A stretch of 64,000 nucleotides of DNA from Bradyrhizobium sp. Rc3b (GCF_900114915.1 NZ_FOUS01000014.1:62001-126000), one strand, 5' to 3'; positions 8,415-18,084 are shown, counted from the first letter of the stretch. The notes: generated by a model from the sequence alone, not told the origin. Translations and numbers: made by a program.

Positions 8415-8562
8415 CGGCGATCCTCCGGTTGTTTGCTGCGCACTATGGCCGAGGCAGCGCGTCCCGATCCATATCTTTCCAGCGTGGGGCGGCCGCGTCC
8501 CTCGCATGGCGGCTTGTGTCATGCTGCCGCCCGGTGGCACCAAGGGACAGGACGGAATCATC

Positions 8563-9537
8563 ATGCGCATCTGCATTTTCGGCGCGGGCGCCGTCGGCAG
8601 CCACATCGCGGTCCGGCTGGCGCGCGCCGGTCATGACGTTTCGTGCGTGATGCGGGGGGCGCATCTGGAGGCGGTCCGGGCAGGTGGCCTCAAACTGCGC
8701 GTCGGTGATTCCGAGGTCTCCGCCAAGGTGAACGCCTCGGGCGATCCGGCCCAGCTCGGGCCGCAGGACGTCGTGATCTCGACCTTGAAGGCCACTGCGC
8801 TCCCGGGACTGGTCGCCAACATCAAGCCTCTGCTTCAGGACGACACCGCCATCGTCTTTGCCCAGAACGGTATTCCCTGGTGGTACGGGATCGGCCTGCC
8901 GCCGCGGCATCCGACACCGCCGGATATTTCCTTCCTCGATCCCGGCGGACGCCTGCGCGCCTGCATCCCGAAGGAGCGGATCATCGGCGGCGTCGTCTTC
9001 TCCTCCAACGAGGTGACGGCGCCAGGCGTGGTGCACAACCTCACCCCGGACCGAAACCGCCTCTTGATCGGCGAATGCGACGACCGCAATTGCGAGCGCA
9101 TCACCAGGCTTCGCGGCGTCTTCAACGACGCGCGGCTGGAATCACCGCCGGTCGCCGAAATCCGCGAGGCGATCTGGTCAAAGTTGCTGACCAACATGTC
9201 GCTGTCGGTGCTGTGCCTGCTGACAGGCCAGACCGCACGCGGCGTGCGCGACGATGCCGCCTTTGCGGAGGTCATCCCACGCATGCTGAACGAGGCCAAC
9301 GACATCGCTCAGCACTTCATCCCCGAGGTCAAGCGCGTGACGCGCAGCGGCCCTGCCCCCAACCACAAGCCATCGCTGCTGCAGGACTACGAGCTTGGCC
9401 GCGCCATGGAGATCGACGTGCTGGTGAGGGCGCCCGCCGCCTTCGCACGCACCGCCGGCCTGTCGACACCGACGCTCGACCTGATCGCCGCGCTGGCAAT
9501 CCAGAAGGCGCGCGACAAGGGGCTTTATGCGGCGTGA
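8563..9537 (+). CDS. 2-dehydropantoate 2-reductase-like (ApbA/PanE family)
   Basis: About 324 residues starting MRICIFGAGAVGSHIAVRLA, a Rossmann fold for NADPH (GAGAVGS), followed by the ketopantoate reductase pattern IVFAQNGIPWWYG, IGGVVFSSNEV and the C-terminal helical domain with WSKLLTNMSLSVLCLLTG and HKPSLLQDYELGRAMEID. The family reduces ketopantoate for coenzyme A synthesis, but alphaproteobacteria carry several paralogues of unknown substrate, and a second family member is at 21963. I start at the ATG at 8563, where the fold begins; the open frame extends upstream without coding character. Confidence 0.85.
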   Translation: MRICIFGAGAVGSHIAVRLARAGHDVSCVMRGAHLEAVRAGGLKLRVGDSEVSAKVNASGDPAQLGPQDVVISTLKATALPGLVANIKPLLQDDTAIVFAQNGIPWWYGIGLPPRHPTPPDISFLDPGGRLRACIPKERIIGGVVFSSNEVTAPGVVHNLTPDRNRLLIGECDDRNCERITRLRGVFNDARLESPPVAEIREAIWSKLLTNMSLSVLCLLTGQTARGVRDDAAFAEVIPRMLNEANDIAQHFIPEVKRVTRSGPAPNHKPSLLQDYELGRAMEIDVLVRAPAAFARTAGLSTPTLDLIAALAIQKARDKGLYAA

Positions 9538-9540
9538 AGC

Positions 9541-10218
9541 TCAGGCGAGTTGGTCAATCCAGGCCGCGAGCGTGTCGAGCACTTCTGTGAGCGCCTCTTC
9601 ATTCGTCCGGCCGGACTTCTTCAGCACCGCGAAGGAATGATCGCCGCCTTCGACCTCGTGCAGCGTCGCCTTCGCGCCGAGCGCCGTGACGACGGGCTTG
9701 AGGTAGCCGAGATCGGCCAGCCCGTCGCGCGTTCCCTGCAGGAACAGCATGGGGATCGCGATGCCGGTGAGGTGCTCGGCACGCTCGGACGACGGCTTCT
9801 TGGCGGCATGCAGGGGGAAGCCGAGGAAGGCGAGCCCTTTGACGCCTTGCAGCGGCGCCTTCGACTGCGCCTGCGAGGTCATGCGCCCGCCGAACGATTT
9901 TCCGCCGGCGACAAGCGGCACCCCGGGACACTGCCGTGCCGCCTCCTCCACCGCCGCGCGGATGGCGGAGTGCGCGACCGCCGGCTGGTCGGGGCGCCCC
10001 TTCTTCTCTTCCATGTAGAGGAAATTGAAGCGGAGCGCCGCGATGCCGCGATCCGCGAGTCCTTCTGCGGTCTTCGCCATGAAGGCATGCCGCATGTCGG
10101 CGCCCGCACCATGTGCCAGCACGTAACAGGCCCTCGCGCCGTCAGGCTGCGTCAGGATCGCTGACACCGTGCCGATGTTTTCGATGTCGAGCTTGAGCTC
10201 TTGAGTTTTGACAGCCAC
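9541..10218 (-). CDS. Alpha/beta hydrolase (dienelactone hydrolase/KANL3-Tex30 type)
   Basis: A 225-residue soluble hydrolase. CYVLAHGAGADMRHAFM carries the oxyanion loop, GGKSFGGRM the nucleophile elbow with Ser108, and VEGGDHSF the catalytic histidine near the C-terminus. This compact form matches the KANL3/Tex30-like hydrolases. No specific substrate is deducible. It is convergent with the preceding reductase, ending three bases after it. Confidence 0.85.
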   Translation of the reverse strand: MAVKTQELKLDIENIGTVSAILTQPDGARACYVLAHGAGADMRHAFMAKTAEGLADRGIAALRFNFLYMEEKKGRPDQPAVAHSAIRAAVEEAARQCPGVPLVAGGKSFGGRMTSQAQSKAPLQGVKGLAFLGFPLHAAKKPSSERAEHLTGIAIPMLFLQGTRDGLADLGYLKPVVTALGAKATLHEVEGGDHSFAVLKKSGRTNEEALTEVLDTLAAWIDQLA

Positions 10219-10344
10219 AATCGATCATCCCGACAGACGCGTTTCCGGCCGCCTTGGTAGCGTCACCGGCGCAGCCTGAAAACACAATAATTGCCGCGCC
10301 CGGCTGGCCTACCAAGCCGGAACAGCGCATCAACCGAGGTAACC

Positions 10345-11490
10345 ATGTCCTACCGCTCCTCCTGGATGACCGAAGAGCTCGACGTCTTTCGCGACCAGTT
10401 CCGGAAATACCTCGCCAAGGACCTGGCCCCGCACGCCGAGAAATGGCGTGAGCAGAAGATGGTCGACCGCTTCGCCTGGCGCGGCCTCGGCGAGATGGGC
10501 GCGCTGCTGGCGAGCGTCCCGGAGGAATATGGCGGCCTGGGCGCCACCTTCGCCTATGACGCGGCGGTGCTGGACGATCTAGAAAGCACGGTGCCGGAGA
10601 TGACGACCGGCGTCTCCGTGCACAGCGCCATCGTCGCGCATTACATCCTCAATTACGGCTCGGAGGAGCAGAAGAAGCGCTGGCTGCCGAAGATGGCCTC
10701 GGGCGAGATGGTCGGCGCCATCGCCATGACCGAGCCCGGCACCGGCTCGGACCTGCAGGCCGTCAAGACCACGGCGAAGAAGCAGGGCAATTCCTACGTC
10801 ATCAACGGCCAGAAGACGTTCATCACCAACGGCCAGGCCGCCGATCTCGTCATCGTGGTCGCGCGCACCGGCGACGCCGGCGCCAAGGGCATCTCGCTGA
10901 TCGTGGTCGAGACCGCAGGCGCGGACGGCTATAAGCGCGGGCGCAACCTCGACAAGATCGGCCTGCATGCCTCCGACACCTCGGAACTGTTCTTCGACAA
11001 CGTCACCGTGCCGCCCGAGAATTTGCTCGGCAAGGAGGAAGGCCAGGGTTTTGTCCAGCTGATGCAGCAATTGCCGCAGGAGCGCCTTGCGCTCGCGGTC
11101 GGCGCCGTCGCCTCGATGGAGCGCGCGGTCAAGCTCACCACCGACTACACCAAGGAGCGGAAAGCGTTCGGCAAGCCGTTGATGGATTTCCAGAACACCG
11201 CCTTCAAGCTCGCCGAGCGCAAGACCGAAGCAATGATAGCGCGCGTCTTCGTCGACTGGTGCATCGAGCGCCTGGTCGCCGGGGATCTCGACACCGTCAC
11301 GGCGTCGATGGCGAAATACTGGTGCTCGGAGAAGCAGGTCGAGACCGCCGACGAATGCCTCCAGCTGTTCGGCGGCTACGGCTACATGCAGGAATATCCG
11401 ATCTCGCGCATCTTCATCGATTCCCGCATCCAGAAGATCTATGGCGGCACCAACGAGATCATGAAGCTGCTGATCGCGAGGTCGCTGTAG
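10345..11490 (+). CDS. Acyl-CoA dehydrogenase
   Basis: About 381 residues. Family marks include AMTEPGTGSDLQAVKTTAKK, ITNGQAADLVIVVARTG, LPQERLALAVGAVASMERA and the C-terminal YGGTNEIMKLLIARSL, where the glutamate near the end of QKIYGGTNEI is the usual region of the catalytic base/FAD contact. It oxidises acyl-CoA to enoyl-CoA with FAD, passing electrons to ETF. The ATG at 10345 follows CGAGGT. It stands alone, convergent with an AraC regulator gene six bases after its end. Confidence 0.93.
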   Translation: MSYRSSWMTEELDVFRDQFRKYLAKDLAPHAEKWREQKMVDRFAWRGLGEMGALLASVPEEYGGLGATFAYDAAVLDDLESTVPEMTTGVSVHSAIVAHYILNYGSEEQKKRWLPKMASGEMVGAIAMTEPGTGSDLQAVKTTAKKQGNSYVINGQKTFITNGQAADLVIVVARTGDAGAKGISLIVVETAGADGYKRGRNLDKIGLHASDTSELFFDNVTVPPENLLGKEEGQGFVQLMQQLPQERLALAVGAVASMERAVKLTTDYTKERKAFGKPLMDFQNTAFKLAERKTEAMIARVFVDWCIERLVAGDLDTVTASMAKYWCSEKQVETADECLQLFGGYGYMQEYPISRIFIDSRIQKIYGGTNEIMKLLIARSL

Positions 11491-11496
11491 CTCGAT

Positions 11497-12477
11497 TCAT
11501 TGCGCACGCCAGTCACGCGGCCGGCAGCCGAAGCGTTGCTTGAAGCGTCGCGTGAAGTGCGACAGGTCCGAGAAGCCCCAGTCGAACGCGATGGCGCCGA
11601 TCGCACGATCCGCCATCGCAGCATCCCTGAGATCCCTGGCCGCGCCGTCGAGCCGATGGTCGATGACGTATTCGGTGAAGCTGGAGCCCGATCGCGCCAG
11701 CAGCTTGTGCACGTAGCGCTCGCTGATGCCCACGGCATCGGCGATATCGGCAACTGCAAGCCCGGGCTCGCGGAGCCGCCGGTGAATGGCACGTTTCAAG
11801 GCCAGCGTGGTGGTATCGGCGAGATTTTCCGACTCGGCAGCACCTGCCCGGCTGCGACGTGACAGGCTCACGGCAACCAGCTCGATCAACGCCCGGAACA
11901 GAAGCACGCCCTCATCCTCGGTCATGCGCAGCGCCCCGTTGCTGAGCGTGCGCGCCGTCTCGACGATGAGATGGCCGACGAAGGGATCGTCGGACACGCG
12001 CACCGCAGCGACATCGAACGAAGCGGGCAGCCGTTCGCGCAACGCCTCAGCCGGCACCCAGAACGAGGCGACACGCAATTGCGGACCACGATCGTGCAAA
12101 AGCGCGAACTGCTGGTCGCTGTCGAAGATGCCGACCTGTCCGGGCGACAGGCTGATCTCGCGATTTCCTTGCAGGATGCGACAGCGGCCGGCCAGCTTCA
12201 GATTGAGATAGAAGCAGCTGCGGTCGGACGCCGCAATGTCGGCTCCGGAACGGCGCACCACGTGTTCGGGAAAGCTGACGCGGTTGATTGCGGCGTCGCC
12301 GAGACGGACGTGCTCGACGCTGGCGGGAAAGCCGGCTGCCGCCGCCGGCTCCGGCGTCAGATTCATGAACGCCTGGCAGATCGCCTCGCGATAATAGGCG
12401 AATTGCTCCGCTGGCCGGACGCCCGCGGTGTCCCAGGCCGATTGGCGTGACGGAACGGCGCGCTCGATCTGCTGCAT
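11497..12477 (-). CDS. AraC-family transcriptional regulator
   Basis: About 326 residues. The N-terminal two-thirds is a cupin-like AraC_binding_2 sensor domain (SDRSCFYLNLKLAGRCRILQ); the C-terminal hundred residues form the double helix-turn-helix, with VADIADAVGISERYVHKLLA and AIAFDWGFSDLSHFTRRFKQ. The ATG at 12477 is preceded by GGAGTGA. The upstream in-frame ATG at 12516 also has GGGAGTGAACCGG before it: the octamer AGTGAACCG is directly repeated around both starts, so the exact start is uncertain. It is divergent from an alpha/beta hydrolase which it may control. Confidence 0.88.
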   Translation of the reverse strand: MQQIERAVPSRQSAWDTAGVRPAEQFAYYREAICQAFMNLTPEPAAAAGFPASVEHVRLGDAAINRVSFPEHVVRRSGADIAASDRSCFYLNLKLAGRCRILQGNREISLSPGQVGIFDSDQQFALLHDRGPQLRVASFWVPAEALRERLPASFDVAAVRVSDDPFVGHLIVETARTLSNGALRMTEDEGVLLFRALIELVAVSLSRRSRAGAAESENLADTTTLALKRAIHRRLREPGLAVADIADAVGISERYVHKLLARSGSSFTEYVIDHRLDGAARDLRDAAMADRAIGAIAFDWGFSDLSHFTRRFKQRFGCRPRDWRAQ

Positions 12478-12616
12478 CGGTTCACTCCGAGACCAATCCG
12501 GTTCACTCCCAGCCAAGCAACGAATTCGTTACCGGTTCAGGTTTGCGGCGCGGCCACACTGCCCCGCCAAGACCATCATGCGCCGATCTAACCACACCCT
12601 CGGGAGGAGCCACAAC

Positions 12617-13342
12617 ATGTCCACCTACGTTCTCGTCCACGGCGCCTGGCACACCGGCACCGAGTTCGAGCCTGTCGCCGCCCCCATCCGCGCGGCAGGC
12701 CATCAGGTCCATACCCCCACCATCAAAGGCAACCGTCCGGGCGATGCCAAGACGACCGGGCTGAAGGAAGCGATCCAGTCGATCGCTGATTATCTTGCCG
12801 AGAACAATCTAAAGGACGTCATCCTGCTCGGCCATTCCTATGGCGGCATGGTCATCACCGGCGTTGCCGACCTGGCTCCCGAGCGCATCCGCCGCCTGGT
12901 CTATTGGAATGCCTTCGTGCCCAACGACGGCGAATGTCTCAACGACATGGTGCCGCCGCATTATATCGGGCTGTTTGACGCGATCGCGGCCGAGCGCGGC
13001 GACGGCTCGGTGGTCTTGCCTTTCCCGGTCTGGCGCGAGGCCTTTATCAATGATGCGGATATCGCGCTGGCGCAGAAGGCCTACGACGTGCTCAATCCGC
13101 ATCCCCTGGCGACCTTCACCGACAAGATCGCGCTCAAGACCAATCCAGCCGAAATGCCGCTGGCCAAATCCTACATCAACTGCACCGAGGACACCGCGAT
13201 GCCGCACAGCCATCCCTGGCATCCGCGGCTGTCAGAGAAGCTCGGCCTGTTCCGCCTGGTGCAAGTGCCGGGAAGCCATGAGCTGTGCTTCTCCGATCCG
13301 GCACGGCTCGCCAAAGCGATCATGGAGGCGGGACGCGACTGA
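12617..13342 (+). CDS. Alpha/beta hydrolase (esterase, EstC/salicylate-esterase-like)
   Basis: About 241 residues beginning MSTYVLVHGAWHTGTEFEPV. LVHGAWH supplies the oxyanion hole, LGHSYGGMVI the nucleophile Ser74, and PGSHELCFSDP the C-terminal catalytic histidine. This is the pattern of the plant-hydroxynitrile-lyase-like esterases. GGGAGGAG lies ahead of the ATG at 12617. It is divergent from the AraC gene, so induction by its substrate through that regulator is plausible. Confidence 0.88.
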   Translation: MSTYVLVHGAWHTGTEFEPVAAPIRAAGHQVHTPTIKGNRPGDAKTTGLKEAIQSIADYLAENNLKDVILLGHSYGGMVITGVADLAPERIRRLVYWNAFVPNDGECLNDMVPPHYIGLFDAIAAERGDGSVVLPFPVWREAFINDADIALAQKAYDVLNPHPLATFTDKIALKTNPAEMPLAKSYINCTEDTAMPHSHPWHPRLSEKLGLFRLVQVPGSHELCFSDPARLAKAIMEAGRD

Positions 13343-13385
13343 CAGGTGAATCCCGTGGCGACGCTCACGACCGGTGAGCGCCGCC

Positions 13386-14525
13386 TCAGTTCGGATGCCA
13401 CCACCGGCCGCCGATGACGACGCCTTCGGACATGATCTTGCGGTCGCCGATCAAATGCTCGCCGACGACGTCCTCGTAGTCGAACTGGCCCTGCCTGACC
13501 GCAACAAGCGTGGCGTCGCCGACGCAGCCGGGCTTGAGGCTGCCGAGCTCGGGGCGGCGCAATGCCATCGCCGCATTCACCGTCGAGGCTGCGATCACGT
13601 CGGATAGCTCCATGCCCATGCACAGAAACTTCGACATCGTCGTGACCTGGTCGAAGGCGGGGCCGTCGATGCAGAGCTGGTGGATGTCGGAGGAGATGGT
13701 ATCCGGATAGAAGCCGTTCGCGAGCATCGCGCGCGCGGTCTTGAACGCGAACGAGCCCTTGCCGTGGCCGATGTCGAACAGCACGCCGCGCTCGCGCGCG
13801 TCCAGCACCGCCTTCTTCACCGTGCCTTGCGCCGTTGCCGGCGTGTTCGGGAACGGGCGGAACGCATGGGTCAGCACGTCCCCGGGACGGAGGCGTGCCA
13901 GCACCTCCTCATAGCTCGGCGGCGGATGGTCGATATGCGCCATCAAGGGCATGCCGACCTCGTTGGCAACCTCGAGCGCGATGTCGAGCGGTACCGCCCC
14001 CGACGTGCCCGAGGAGTGCAGGCCGACACGCACCTTGATGCCGACGATGAGGTCGCGGTTGGCATCGGCCACCTTGGCCGCCTCGATCGGGTTCATCAGC
14101 CGCAACTCCTCGCTCTCGCCGACCATGATCCGGTGCGAGAAGCCGAAGATGCCGGCATGGGAAACGTGCAAATAAGCGAGGATGCGGACCTGGCTCGGCT
14201 CGATCACATGCTTGCGGAAGCCGGCGAAATTGCCAGGTCCGGCGCTGCCGGTGTCGACCGCGGTAGTGACGCCGGAAAGTCGGCAGAATTCCTCGGCATC
14301 GATGCCGAGCGAGGTGCCGCCCCAATAGACATGGGTGTGCAGATCAATGAGTCCGGGGGTCACGATATAGCGCGAGACGTCGCGCACCTCGGTGCCCGGA
14401 TCCGCCTTGAGCCCGGTCCCGACCGCCGCCACCTTGCCGCCGGCAAAGGCGACGTCCATCACGGCATCGAGCTTCTGGGAGGGGTCGATCACTCGGCCCC
14501 CGCGCAGGATCAAGTCGAAAGTCAT
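13386..14525 (-). CDS. Amidohydrolase/deacetylase family metallohydrolase
   Basis: About 379 residues with the dihydroorotase-like metal site: VTPGLIDLHTHVYWGG near the start, a central VGIKVRVG segment that would hold the bridging lysine, HIDHPPPS, and a late SSDIHQLCIDGP with the acidic catalytic residue. These enzymes hydrolyse amides or N-acyl groups with one or two metal ions. I start at the ATG at 14525, preceded by CCGGAGAC, rather than the in-frame ATG at 14546. The substrate is unknown. Confidence 0.87.
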   Translation of the reverse strand: MTFDLILRGGRVIDPSQKLDAVMDVAFAGGKVAAVGTGLKADPGTEVRDVSRYIVTPGLIDLHTHVYWGGTSLGIDAEEFCRLSGVTTAVDTGSAGPGNFAGFRKHVIEPSQVRILAYLHVSHAGIFGFSHRIMVGESEELRLMNPIEAAKVADANRDLIVGIKVRVGLHSSGTSGAVPLDIALEVANEVGMPLMAHIDHPPPSYEEVLARLRPGDVLTHAFRPFPNTPATAQGTVKKAVLDARERGVLFDIGHGKGSFAFKTARAMLANGFYPDTISSDIHQLCIDGPAFDQVTTMSKFLCMGMELSDVIAASTVNAAMALRRPELGSLKPGCVGDATLVAVRQGQFDYEDVVGEHLIGDRKIMSEGVVIGGRWWHPN

Positions 14526-14655
14526 TTTTGTCTCCGGACGTGGCATGGCGGGCGCGGGCCAAGCCGCTTCCTGCCTCTTTCAATGGCCTATAGCAAATCT
14601 TGCACCAATCGAGCAAAGCACAGGGACAATCGAGAACGGGGCCGGCGCTCGCCGG

Positions 14656-15783
14656 TCAACCGTGCCTGCGCCACGCCCTGAAATCGTCCTCGACGAATGC
14701 GGCGGCGGCCTTTGCAGCGGCATGGAGCCAATCATTGTCGCGCTTGCTCAGATCTGCGGCGATCCTCTCCGATGCACCCTTGGCGGCATGAATGGCGCCG
14801 ATGTCGAAGCCCATGACGTTGAGCAGATCGAGCTCCAGGCTCATGTTCGCGTGATCCCCGAGATTGATCTTGCGGGAGTCGGGCGCAAGGCGCCGGATCA
14901 CGAAGCCGCTCCGACGTTCGAGCGCGAGGTGTGGATCGGGAGCTCGATACGGAGCTTTGGCGAGATCAAGGAAGCGCAGCTTGCCCTGCTGGTCATGCGC
15001 CCAATCCCAGGCCGACGGCACCAGCGCCTTGGCTTCCCTCACGATCTGGCCGCCGCACCAGTCGGCGATGACGAGAAAACGGGGCCGGCCCAGGCTGCCG
15101 ACTCCTGCCACGCGCGTCGCGAAGCGACCGGATGAGGCGCCGGGCGGTAGTTTCTTGCGGAGGGCTGCGGCAACGAGGGACGGTGGCTTCGCCCGCGGGT
15201 AGTTCTTCACATCGTCCCAGAACTCCTGACGTTCGTCGTCGGTGCATGCCACATAAGCGCGCATCCAGCTCGCCTGCTCATCCAGTAGCGAGGGCAGCGG
15301 CTTCTTGAGACCCTTCTTGTAACCATCGAGAATCGCCATGGCGGCGTCGCCATTGCCGACATGGGTCATGGCTCTCGCCTTCTTTTTCCTGGCCTTTGGC
15401 GCCAGCCGCGCGCTCGTCGCCAGGCGCACGAGATCGAAGGGATAGGCGATGCTCGCGGCCTCGTCGAAATCGTTGACGCCCCAGACGAGACGTCCCTCCG
15501 CGTCGCGCCAGGTGCCGAAATTCTCGATATGAGTGTCGCCCACGGACGGCACCCGCGGCCCGTCCTTCAACTCCGGGCAGAGCGCTTCGATACACCTGGC
15601 CCAGCGGAAGAAAGTTGCACGAAGGAAGACGAACGGGTCATCTTTCATCTTCTTGTGCTTTTCGTCGAGGTCGGGCTCGACGACCGTGCATTGGGAACGC
15701 AGCCAGCGCTCGAACGCCTTGTTGTCGTCCAGAAATGAACGCGGCTCGATCCCGCCGCTTCTGTTTGACGTTTGCTTGATCAC
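14656..15783 (-). CDS. DUF2252 family protein
   Basis: A 375-residue protein of the uncharacterised DUF2252 family, which has a kinase-like fold. VGDTHIENFGTW (82-92) and WGVNDFDEAA (101-110) are the conserved motifs that resemble aminoglycoside-phosphotransferase catalytic and metal loops. It starts at a GTG (15783) with AGGAAG upstream. No neighbouring gene indicates its substrate. Confidence 0.85.
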   Translation of the reverse strand: MIKQTSNRSGGIEPRSFLDDNKAFERWLRSQCTVVEPDLDEKHKKMKDDPFVFLRATFFRWARCIEALCPELKDGPRVPSVGDTHIENFGTWRDAEGRLVWGVNDFDEAASIAYPFDLVRLATSARLAPKARKKKARAMTHVGNGDAAMAILDGYKKGLKKPLPSLLDEQASWMRAYVACTDDERQEFWDDVKNYPRAKPPSLVAAALRKKLPPGASSGRFATRVAGVGSLGRPRFLVIADWCGGQIVREAKALVPSAWDWAHDQQGKLRFLDLAKAPYRAPDPHLALERRSGFVIRRLAPDSRKINLGDHANMSLELDLLNVMGFDIGAIHAAKGASERIAADLSKRDNDWLHAAAKAAAAFVEDDFRAWRRHG

Positions 15784-16046
15784 GGCCAGAGCTTCCTGAA
15801 GCGAGTGATGATGAGCGAGCCCTGTGGAAATGATTGCAGCGAGCTGCTGCGCGGGGCATCCAGATCTTCAATTACAAAGCGAGCAGGATACCCCCGCCGC
15901 TACCCTTCCGCTAGCCGGGACGACATGACCTCGCCATCGTCAGCGGCGGGATGACGGGCGAACACGAGGGCGAAGCCGAAGGATTGGGGAAGGCGCACGC
16001 AAGCCCCCGGGGGGCGGCCCGCAATCACGTCAAGTGTCTGAGATAT
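15784..16046. other. Intergenic stretch without recognised features
   Basis: About 260 bases between the DUF2252 gene and tRNA-Arg. A short forward open frame (15772-15954) has no ribosome site or coding character. Nothing else seen. Confidence 0.5.
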
Positions 16047-16123
16047 TGGCGATCCCGGGAAGACTCGAACTTCCGACCTACGGTTTAGGAAACCGTCGCT
16101 CTATCCGGCTGAGCTACGGGACC
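16047..16123 (-). tRNA. tRNA-Arg (anticodon CCT)
   Basis: On the reverse strand a full cloverleaf can be folded: acceptor GGTCCCG paired with CGGGATC, D-stem GCTC/GAGC, anticodon stem ACGGT/ACCGT around loop TTCCTAA, T-arm GGAAGTTCGAGTCTTCC, discriminator G and encoded CCA. The anticodon CCT reads AGG, arginine. No integrase or att-like duplication was seen beside it. Confidence 0.95.
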
Positions 16124-16265
16124 GCGGAACCCGTGGGTACGGGTTCGATCCCGTCATAGCAGAGCAAAATGCGGTTCGCCAGCCGTCAGGCGGGCCAGAC
16201 CATCGTCAACCTGAACGGGGTGGCTATACAATCGCTGCCAGGCCCCCCTCAGCGGAGCAGCTCAC

Positions 16266-16619
16266 ATGATCGAAAGCATCAGCGCCATCACGCTCGGCAC
16301 GCATGACATGGAGCTCGCCGTGCACTTCTACCGATCGCTGGGGTTCGAGCTCCTGTATGGTGGCGAAGCCGCCGCATTCACGAGCTTCCCCGCCGGCAGC
16401 GGCTATCTCAATCTGACTGCGCAACCGGAAGACAAGCGCTGGTTCTGGTGGGGCCGCGTCATCTTCTACGTGGCCGATGTCGACGAGACCTACGCACAGG
16501 CGCGCGCTGCCGGGTGGCAGCCGTCGACGACGCCGCGCGATGCGGAATGGGGTGAGCGCTACTTCCATCTCACCGACCCCGACGGCCATGAGCTCAGTTT
16601 CGCACGGCCGTTGTCCTGA
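16266..16619 (+). CDS. VOC-family (glyoxalase/bleomycin-resistance-like) protein
   Basis: A 117-residue single VOC module pair: AITLGTHDMELAVHFYRSLG opens the first beta-alpha-beta unit, and VIFYVADVDETYAQARAAGW with YFHLTDPDGHELSFARPL the second, ending in the glutamate that normally binds metal. GGAGCAG lies upstream of the ATG. It may be a small metal-dependent lyase, isomerase or binding protein; the substrate cannot be told. Confidence 0.85.
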   Translation: MIESISAITLGTHDMELAVHFYRSLGFELLYGGEAAAFTSFPAGSGYLNLTAQPEDKRWFWWGRVIFYVADVDETYAQARAAGWQPSTTPRDAEWGERYFHLTDPDGHELSFARPLS

Positions 16620-16725
16620 CCGAATAAGTCGCATCTGCTGACGTTCCAACGCGCAAGTAGCGCTGTCTCAGCCGCCGTGGCAAGCTCAGCGCGGTTTCCT
16701 CAAGTTCTAACCAGGGAGGACGACC

Positions 16726-17019
16726 ATGGTAACCTATGTTGTGCTGTCGAACTTCACGGATCAGGGAGTCCGCAACGTCAAGGACTCGCCGAAGCGGGCA
16801 GACGCCTTCAAGGAGATGGCCAAAACGTTCGGCGTGACTGTGAAAGAGATCGTCTGGACGCAGGGACGATATGACGTTGTGACCGTTATCGAGGCTCCAG
16901 ATGAGGCTGCCGCGATGTCGCTCAGCCTGAGTCTCAGCGCACTCGGCAACGTCCGCACCGAAACGCTGCGCGCGTTTTCGGCAGCGGATATGACAAAGAT
17001 CGTCGGCAAGATGCTCTGA
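16726..17019 (+). CDS. GYD domain protein
   Basis: A 97-residue soluble protein, MVTYVVLSNFTDQGVRNVKD, with VKEIVWTQGRYDVVTVIEAP: the GRYD segment is the hallmark of the GYD domain family (ferredoxin-like fold, function unclear). AGGGAGG precedes the ATG at a good distance. It follows the VOC gene by about 100 bases in the same direction. Confidence 0.82.
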   Translation: MVTYVVLSNFTDQGVRNVKDSPKRADAFKEMAKTFGVTVKEIVWTQGRYDVVTVIEAPDEAAAMSLSLSLSALGNVRTETLRAFSAADMTKIVGKML

Positions 17020-17076
17020 CGCTCAGGCCCGCGCGAGCGCACCGGACCCGGGATGGCAATCCCGGGCAGAGGCCTC

Positions 17077-18033
17077 TCACGCCCTGATATTGTTGTCCTT
17101 GACCACCTTGCCCCAAGTGGCGACCTGCTTGTCGAAGAAGGTCTTGAAGGCGGCGCCGTCCTGGAGCAGCAGCGTCATGTGCTGGGTGTCCTTGAGCTGG
17201 GCGGCGGTCGCGGGCTCGCTCAGTATCTCCTTGGACGCCGCCGCGAAGGCTGCGACGATATCGGGCGGCGTGCCTGCGGGCGCGAAGATGCCCCACCAGG
17301 CCAGCGTCTCGAAATCGGGAAAGCCCGCCTCGATCGCGGTCTGCGTATCCCCCAAGGCCGGCAGCCGCTCGCGGCCGAGCTGCAGGATCGGACGCAGCAT
17401 GTTGGTGCCAAGCTGGGCGGCGACCAGCGCGGCCGATCCCGCGATGAGATCGACATGGCCGCCGAGCACGTCGTTCATGGCCGGCCCGCCGCCGCGATAA
17501 GGCACGTGCATGATCTCGACCCCAGCCTTGCTGCCGAGCACGGTCATGGCGAGATGGCCGAGCGTGCCGATGCCGACGGACGCATATTTCACCGCGCCCG
17601 GAGTCGCCTTGCAGGCGGCTACCACATCGGCAAAGCTCTTGTAGGGGCGGCCGGCGCCGGCGGCGATCACATAGGGCGCAGTGCCGATCAGCAGCACCGG
17701 CATCAGCTCGCGCTCGACGTCGACCGGCGGCTTGTCGAGGATCGACGGAATCACAGCATGGGAATCGAACGTCACCAGGAACGAGGTGCCGTCCGCCGGG
17801 CTCTTGGCGACTTGCGCCGCGCCGAGCGCGCCCGCGGCGCCCGACTTGTTCTCGACCACGACGATGCGACCGAGCTTGGTTTGCAGGCTGGCCTGCAGCA
17901 GCCGCGCCATCGCATCGGTCGAGCCGCCCGGCGGAAACGGCACCACCAGCGTGATCTTGCCGGCCTGCGCCATCGCCGGCGTCAATGCGAGAATGGCCGG
18001 TGCAGCCAGCAGCGTGCGTCGTGTGATCGTCAT
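17077..18033 (-). CDS. Bug-family tripartite tricarboxylate transporter binding protein
   Basis: A 318-residue exported protein. The leader MTITRRTLLAAPAILALTPA has a twin arginine pair and a hydrophobic stretch. The mature part has the Bug/TctC pattern: ITLVVPFPPGGSTDAMARLL, VVENKSGAAGALGAAQVAKS and YKSFADVVAACKATPGAVKY. These proteins bind carboxylates in the periplasm; no TctAB membrane genes lie nearby, which is common for Bug proteins. It is the last gene of a run that starts with the acyl-CoA ligase at 20733. Confidence 0.9.
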   Translation of the reverse strand: MTITRRTLLAAPAILALTPAMAQAGKITLVVPFPPGGSTDAMARLLQASLQTKLGRIVVVENKSGAAGALGAAQVAKSPADGTSFLVTFDSHAVIPSILDKPPVDVERELMPVLLIGTAPYVIAAGAGRPYKSFADVVAACKATPGAVKYASVGIGTLGHLAMTVLGSKAGVEIMHVPYRGGGPAMNDVLGGHVDLIAGSAALVAAQLGTNMLRPILQLGRERLPALGDTQTAIEAGFPDFETLAWWGIFAPAGTPPDIVAAFAAASKEILSEPATAAQLKDTQHMTLLLQDGAAFKTFFDKQVATWGKVVKDNNIRA

Positions 18034-18084
18034 GGTCCCCTCCCTTTTTGGTTTCGGCGCCCGGCTTTTGCTCTTTGGCGCTAC

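Noticed and set aside
8335..8562. Longer N-terminus of the ketopantoate-reductase-like protein
   Set aside because: The extension is antisense to the crotonase start and precedes the Rossmann motif that normally begins the protein.
15772..15954. A 60-codon forward frame left of tRNA-Arg
   Set aside because: Overlaps the start of the DUF2252 gene and has no ribosome site or family resemblance.
16047..16123. tRNA-Arg as an attachment site for an island
   Set aside because: No duplicated 3' end of the tRNA and no integrase were found nearby; flanking genes look native.
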